From: Acetobacter fabarum | GTDB lineage: Bacteria; Pseudomonadota; Alphaproteobacteria; Acetobacterales; Acetobacteraceae | Reading direction: 5' to 3' | Assembly: GCF_011516925.1 (NCBI RefSeq) | Contig: NZ_WOTG01000001.1 | Location: 62,001-126,000, forward strand | DNA length: 64,000 nucleotides | In this document: positions 62,829-64,000 of the stretch, in pieces | Layout of the letters: each line of letters opens with the position of its first letter | How positions within the stretch are numbered: position 1 is the first letter of the stretch | The notes under the pieces: generated by a model | What the model was told of the DNA's origin: nothing | What the model saw: only the letters and a program-made list of their open reading frames with translations | Database searches by the model: none | Position numbers and translations under genes: made by a program

Positions 62829-64000
62829 TATCCAGCCCATATGCGGTATGCAGGGCCCGCACGGCAAGCTCTGCGTATTCCGCCGCCACCAGCACCGAAA
62901 TCTTGATTTCGCTGGTGGAAATGGCCTGAATATTAATCGAGCGTTCCGAAAGTGTGCGGAACATGGTGCTGGCCACACCGGCATGCGAGCGCATACCCGT
63001 GCCAACAACGCTGATTTTAACAATATCCGGGTCTGTTGCCAGTTCTTCGTACTGCACGGAGTCCCGGACACTTTCCAGCACATTGATCGCCTGCGGCAGG
63101 TCGCTCTTGCTTGTTGTGAAGGTCATGTTGGTGGTGCCGTCTGCGCCTGTGCTCTGCACAATCATGTCCACATTCACATGCGCTTCGCTCATGGGACCAA
63201 AAATTGCTGCGGCAATGCCAGGGCGGTCCGGAATGCGCCGGACCGACAGCTTGGCTTCATCACGCGAGTAGGCAATGCCGGTAACCAGTTTCTTTTCCAC
63301 GATTTCGTCCTCATCCACCACCAAAGACCCGGGAAGGTGCCCTTCCATAACTGCCGGACCATCTGCAAAGCTGGAAAGCACCTGCACCCGCACCCCTTCG
63401 CGCATGGCAAGCCCTACACTGCGGGTTTGCAGCACCTTGGCACCGACTGATGCCAGCTCCAGCATTTCCTCATAGGTAATTTTATCAAGCTTGCGCGCTT
63501 TGGGCACAATACGGGGGTCGGTTGTGTAAATCCCGTCCACGTCCGTATAAATATCGCACCGGTCCGCCTTGATTGCCGCGGCAAGAGCTACGGCCGAGGT
63601 ATCGGACCCGCCACGCCCAAGGGTGGAAACACGCCCGTCTGGCGCAACGCCCTGAAAGCCCGCAACAACCGGCACCATACCCTCGGCCATGCAGCCAAGC
63701 AGCTTTGTGCCATCAATTGTATCCAGACTGGCCTTGCCATGTGCCGAATCGGTCAGAATGGGAACCTGCCACCCCGCGAACGAGCGTGAAGGCACACCGA
63801 GCTTTTGCAGCGCAATGGCCAGCAGGCCGCTGGTCACCTGCTCACCCGTGGCCACGATGGAATCGTATTCCTTGGGGTCATGCAGGGGAGAGAGGGACTG
63901 GCAGAAACCGACAAGCCTGTTTGTCTCCCCCGCCATGGCGGAAACGACAACAAGAACATCACATCCTGCGTCTTTCTGTTTTTTGACGCGCTCGGCCACG
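62821..64000 (-). CDS. lysC: Aspartate kinase, N-terminus beyond the window
   Basis: Phosphorylates aspartate, the entry to lysine, threonine, methionine and diaminopimelate. 392 codons are visible and the chain runs off the right edge, as the kinase start (KFGG motif) is missing. VALVVVSAM-like DVLVVVSAMAGETNRLV begins the visible part. FQGVAPDGRVSTLGRGGSDTSAVALAAA and the DVDGIYTTDPR block are the nucleotide and aspartate sites. Two C-terminal ACT domains (RRIPDRPGIAAAIF and KISVVGTGMRSHAGVASTMF) provide feedback control. DapA at the other end uses its product. Confidence 0.96.
   Translation of the reverse strand, partial: VAERVKKQKDAGCDVLVVVSAMAGETNRLVGFCQSLSPLHDPKEYDSIVATGEQVTSGLLAIALQKLGVPSRSFAGWQVPILTDSAHGKASLDTIDGTKLLGCMAEGMVPVVAGFQGVAPDGRVSTLGRGGSDTSAVALAAAIKADRCDIYTDVDGIYTTDPRIVPKARKLDKITYEEMLELASVGAKVLQTRSVGLAMREGVRVQVLSSFADGPAVMEGHLPGSLVVDEDEIVEKKLVTGIAYSRDEAKLSVRRIPDRPGIAAAIFGPMSEAHVNVDMIVQSTGADGTTNMTFTTSKSDLPQAINVLESVRDSVQYEELATDPDIVKISVVGTGMRSHAGVASTMFRTLSERSINIQAISTSEIKISVLVAAEYAELAVRALHTAYGLDNV

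Noticed and set aside
61740-63083. Longer version of the nitronate monooxygenase gene starting at 63083
   Set aside because: The extra N-terminus would overlap lysC by about 260 bp and has no family similarity. The ATG at 62828 fits the family start.
1-64000. Insertion sequence, prophage, integrase or CRISPR elements
   Set aside because: I found no transposase, integrase, phage structural gene, terminal repeat or repeat-spacer array in any part of the window.

Overview
The window looks like about 64 kb of chromosome from an acetic acid bacterium (Acetobacteraceae, most likely Acetobacter or a close relative). That placement is inferred from the GC-rich codon usage, from gene-order habits of Alphaproteobacteria (kdsB-pheA, tmk-holB-metG-tatD, DUF2849-cysI-DUF934, a bifunctional cysNC) and from Alphaproteobacteria-typical families (DUF4167, PrmC next to PrfA, zinc-less MetG and HolB). 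No database search was possible. It is mostly housekeeping DNA, tightly packed, with no insertion sequence, prophage, CRISPR array or rRNA operon. One tRNA is present.

Layout. 1-2972 (+): kdsB (5' end missing), pheA, dapA and smpB, closed by a bidirectional terminator. 3094-3783 (-): a double cold-shock-domain protein with a leader hairpin. 3784-4593: a long gene-free stretch. 4594-7168 (+): a small unknown gene, a signal-less glycine-betaine-binding-type protein and a methyltransferase. 7550-12177 (+): fatty-acid synthesis fabD-fabG-acpP-fabF, then mltG. 12224-18005 (-): a SYLF protein, an inositol-monophosphatase-family enzyme, and the late lipid A genes lpxL, lpxK and a DUF374-WaaA fusion. 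18010-26926 (-): sulfate uptake and assimilation (cysH, cysD, cysNC, cysTWA, DUF2849, cysI, DUF934), which runs with a 4-nt gap into the lipid A genes. 26927-27763: an AT-richer stretch without a convincing gene. 27764-28546 (-): a protein ending in an RNase A-like toxin domain, directly behind a threonine/serine dehydratase. 29660-31723: a divergent LysR regulator and YeiH-type transporter pair.

31756-35603: two small genes, then bioB-queE-queC-queD (+). 35664-40634: mqo, osmC, aroC, fabI and pdxH. 40701-41579: a universal stress protein. 41610-49407 (-): a continuous run mltB-rlpA-dacA-tmk-holB-metG-tatD-MBL hydrolase. 49641-54270: envelope genes (DedA-like, ATP-grasp ligase, amino-acid permease, uppP, an orphan MCE protein), followed by tRNA-Met(CAU). 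54603-64000 (mostly -): DUF4167, prmC, a secreted protein, prfA, hisS, ispG, rodZ, a nitronate monooxygenase and lysC (cut by the window end).

Functionally the window is dominated by envelope construction (Kdo activation and transfer, lipid A acylation and phosphorylation, fatty acids, murein hydrolases, undecaprenyl recycling, RodZ) and by sulfur assimilation. The most unusual items are the DUF374-WaaA fusion, the RNase A-like protein coupled to a dehydratase gene, the abutting sulfur and lipid A operons, and several leader or intergenic hairpins positioned to affect translation (cold-shock gene, acpP-fabF).
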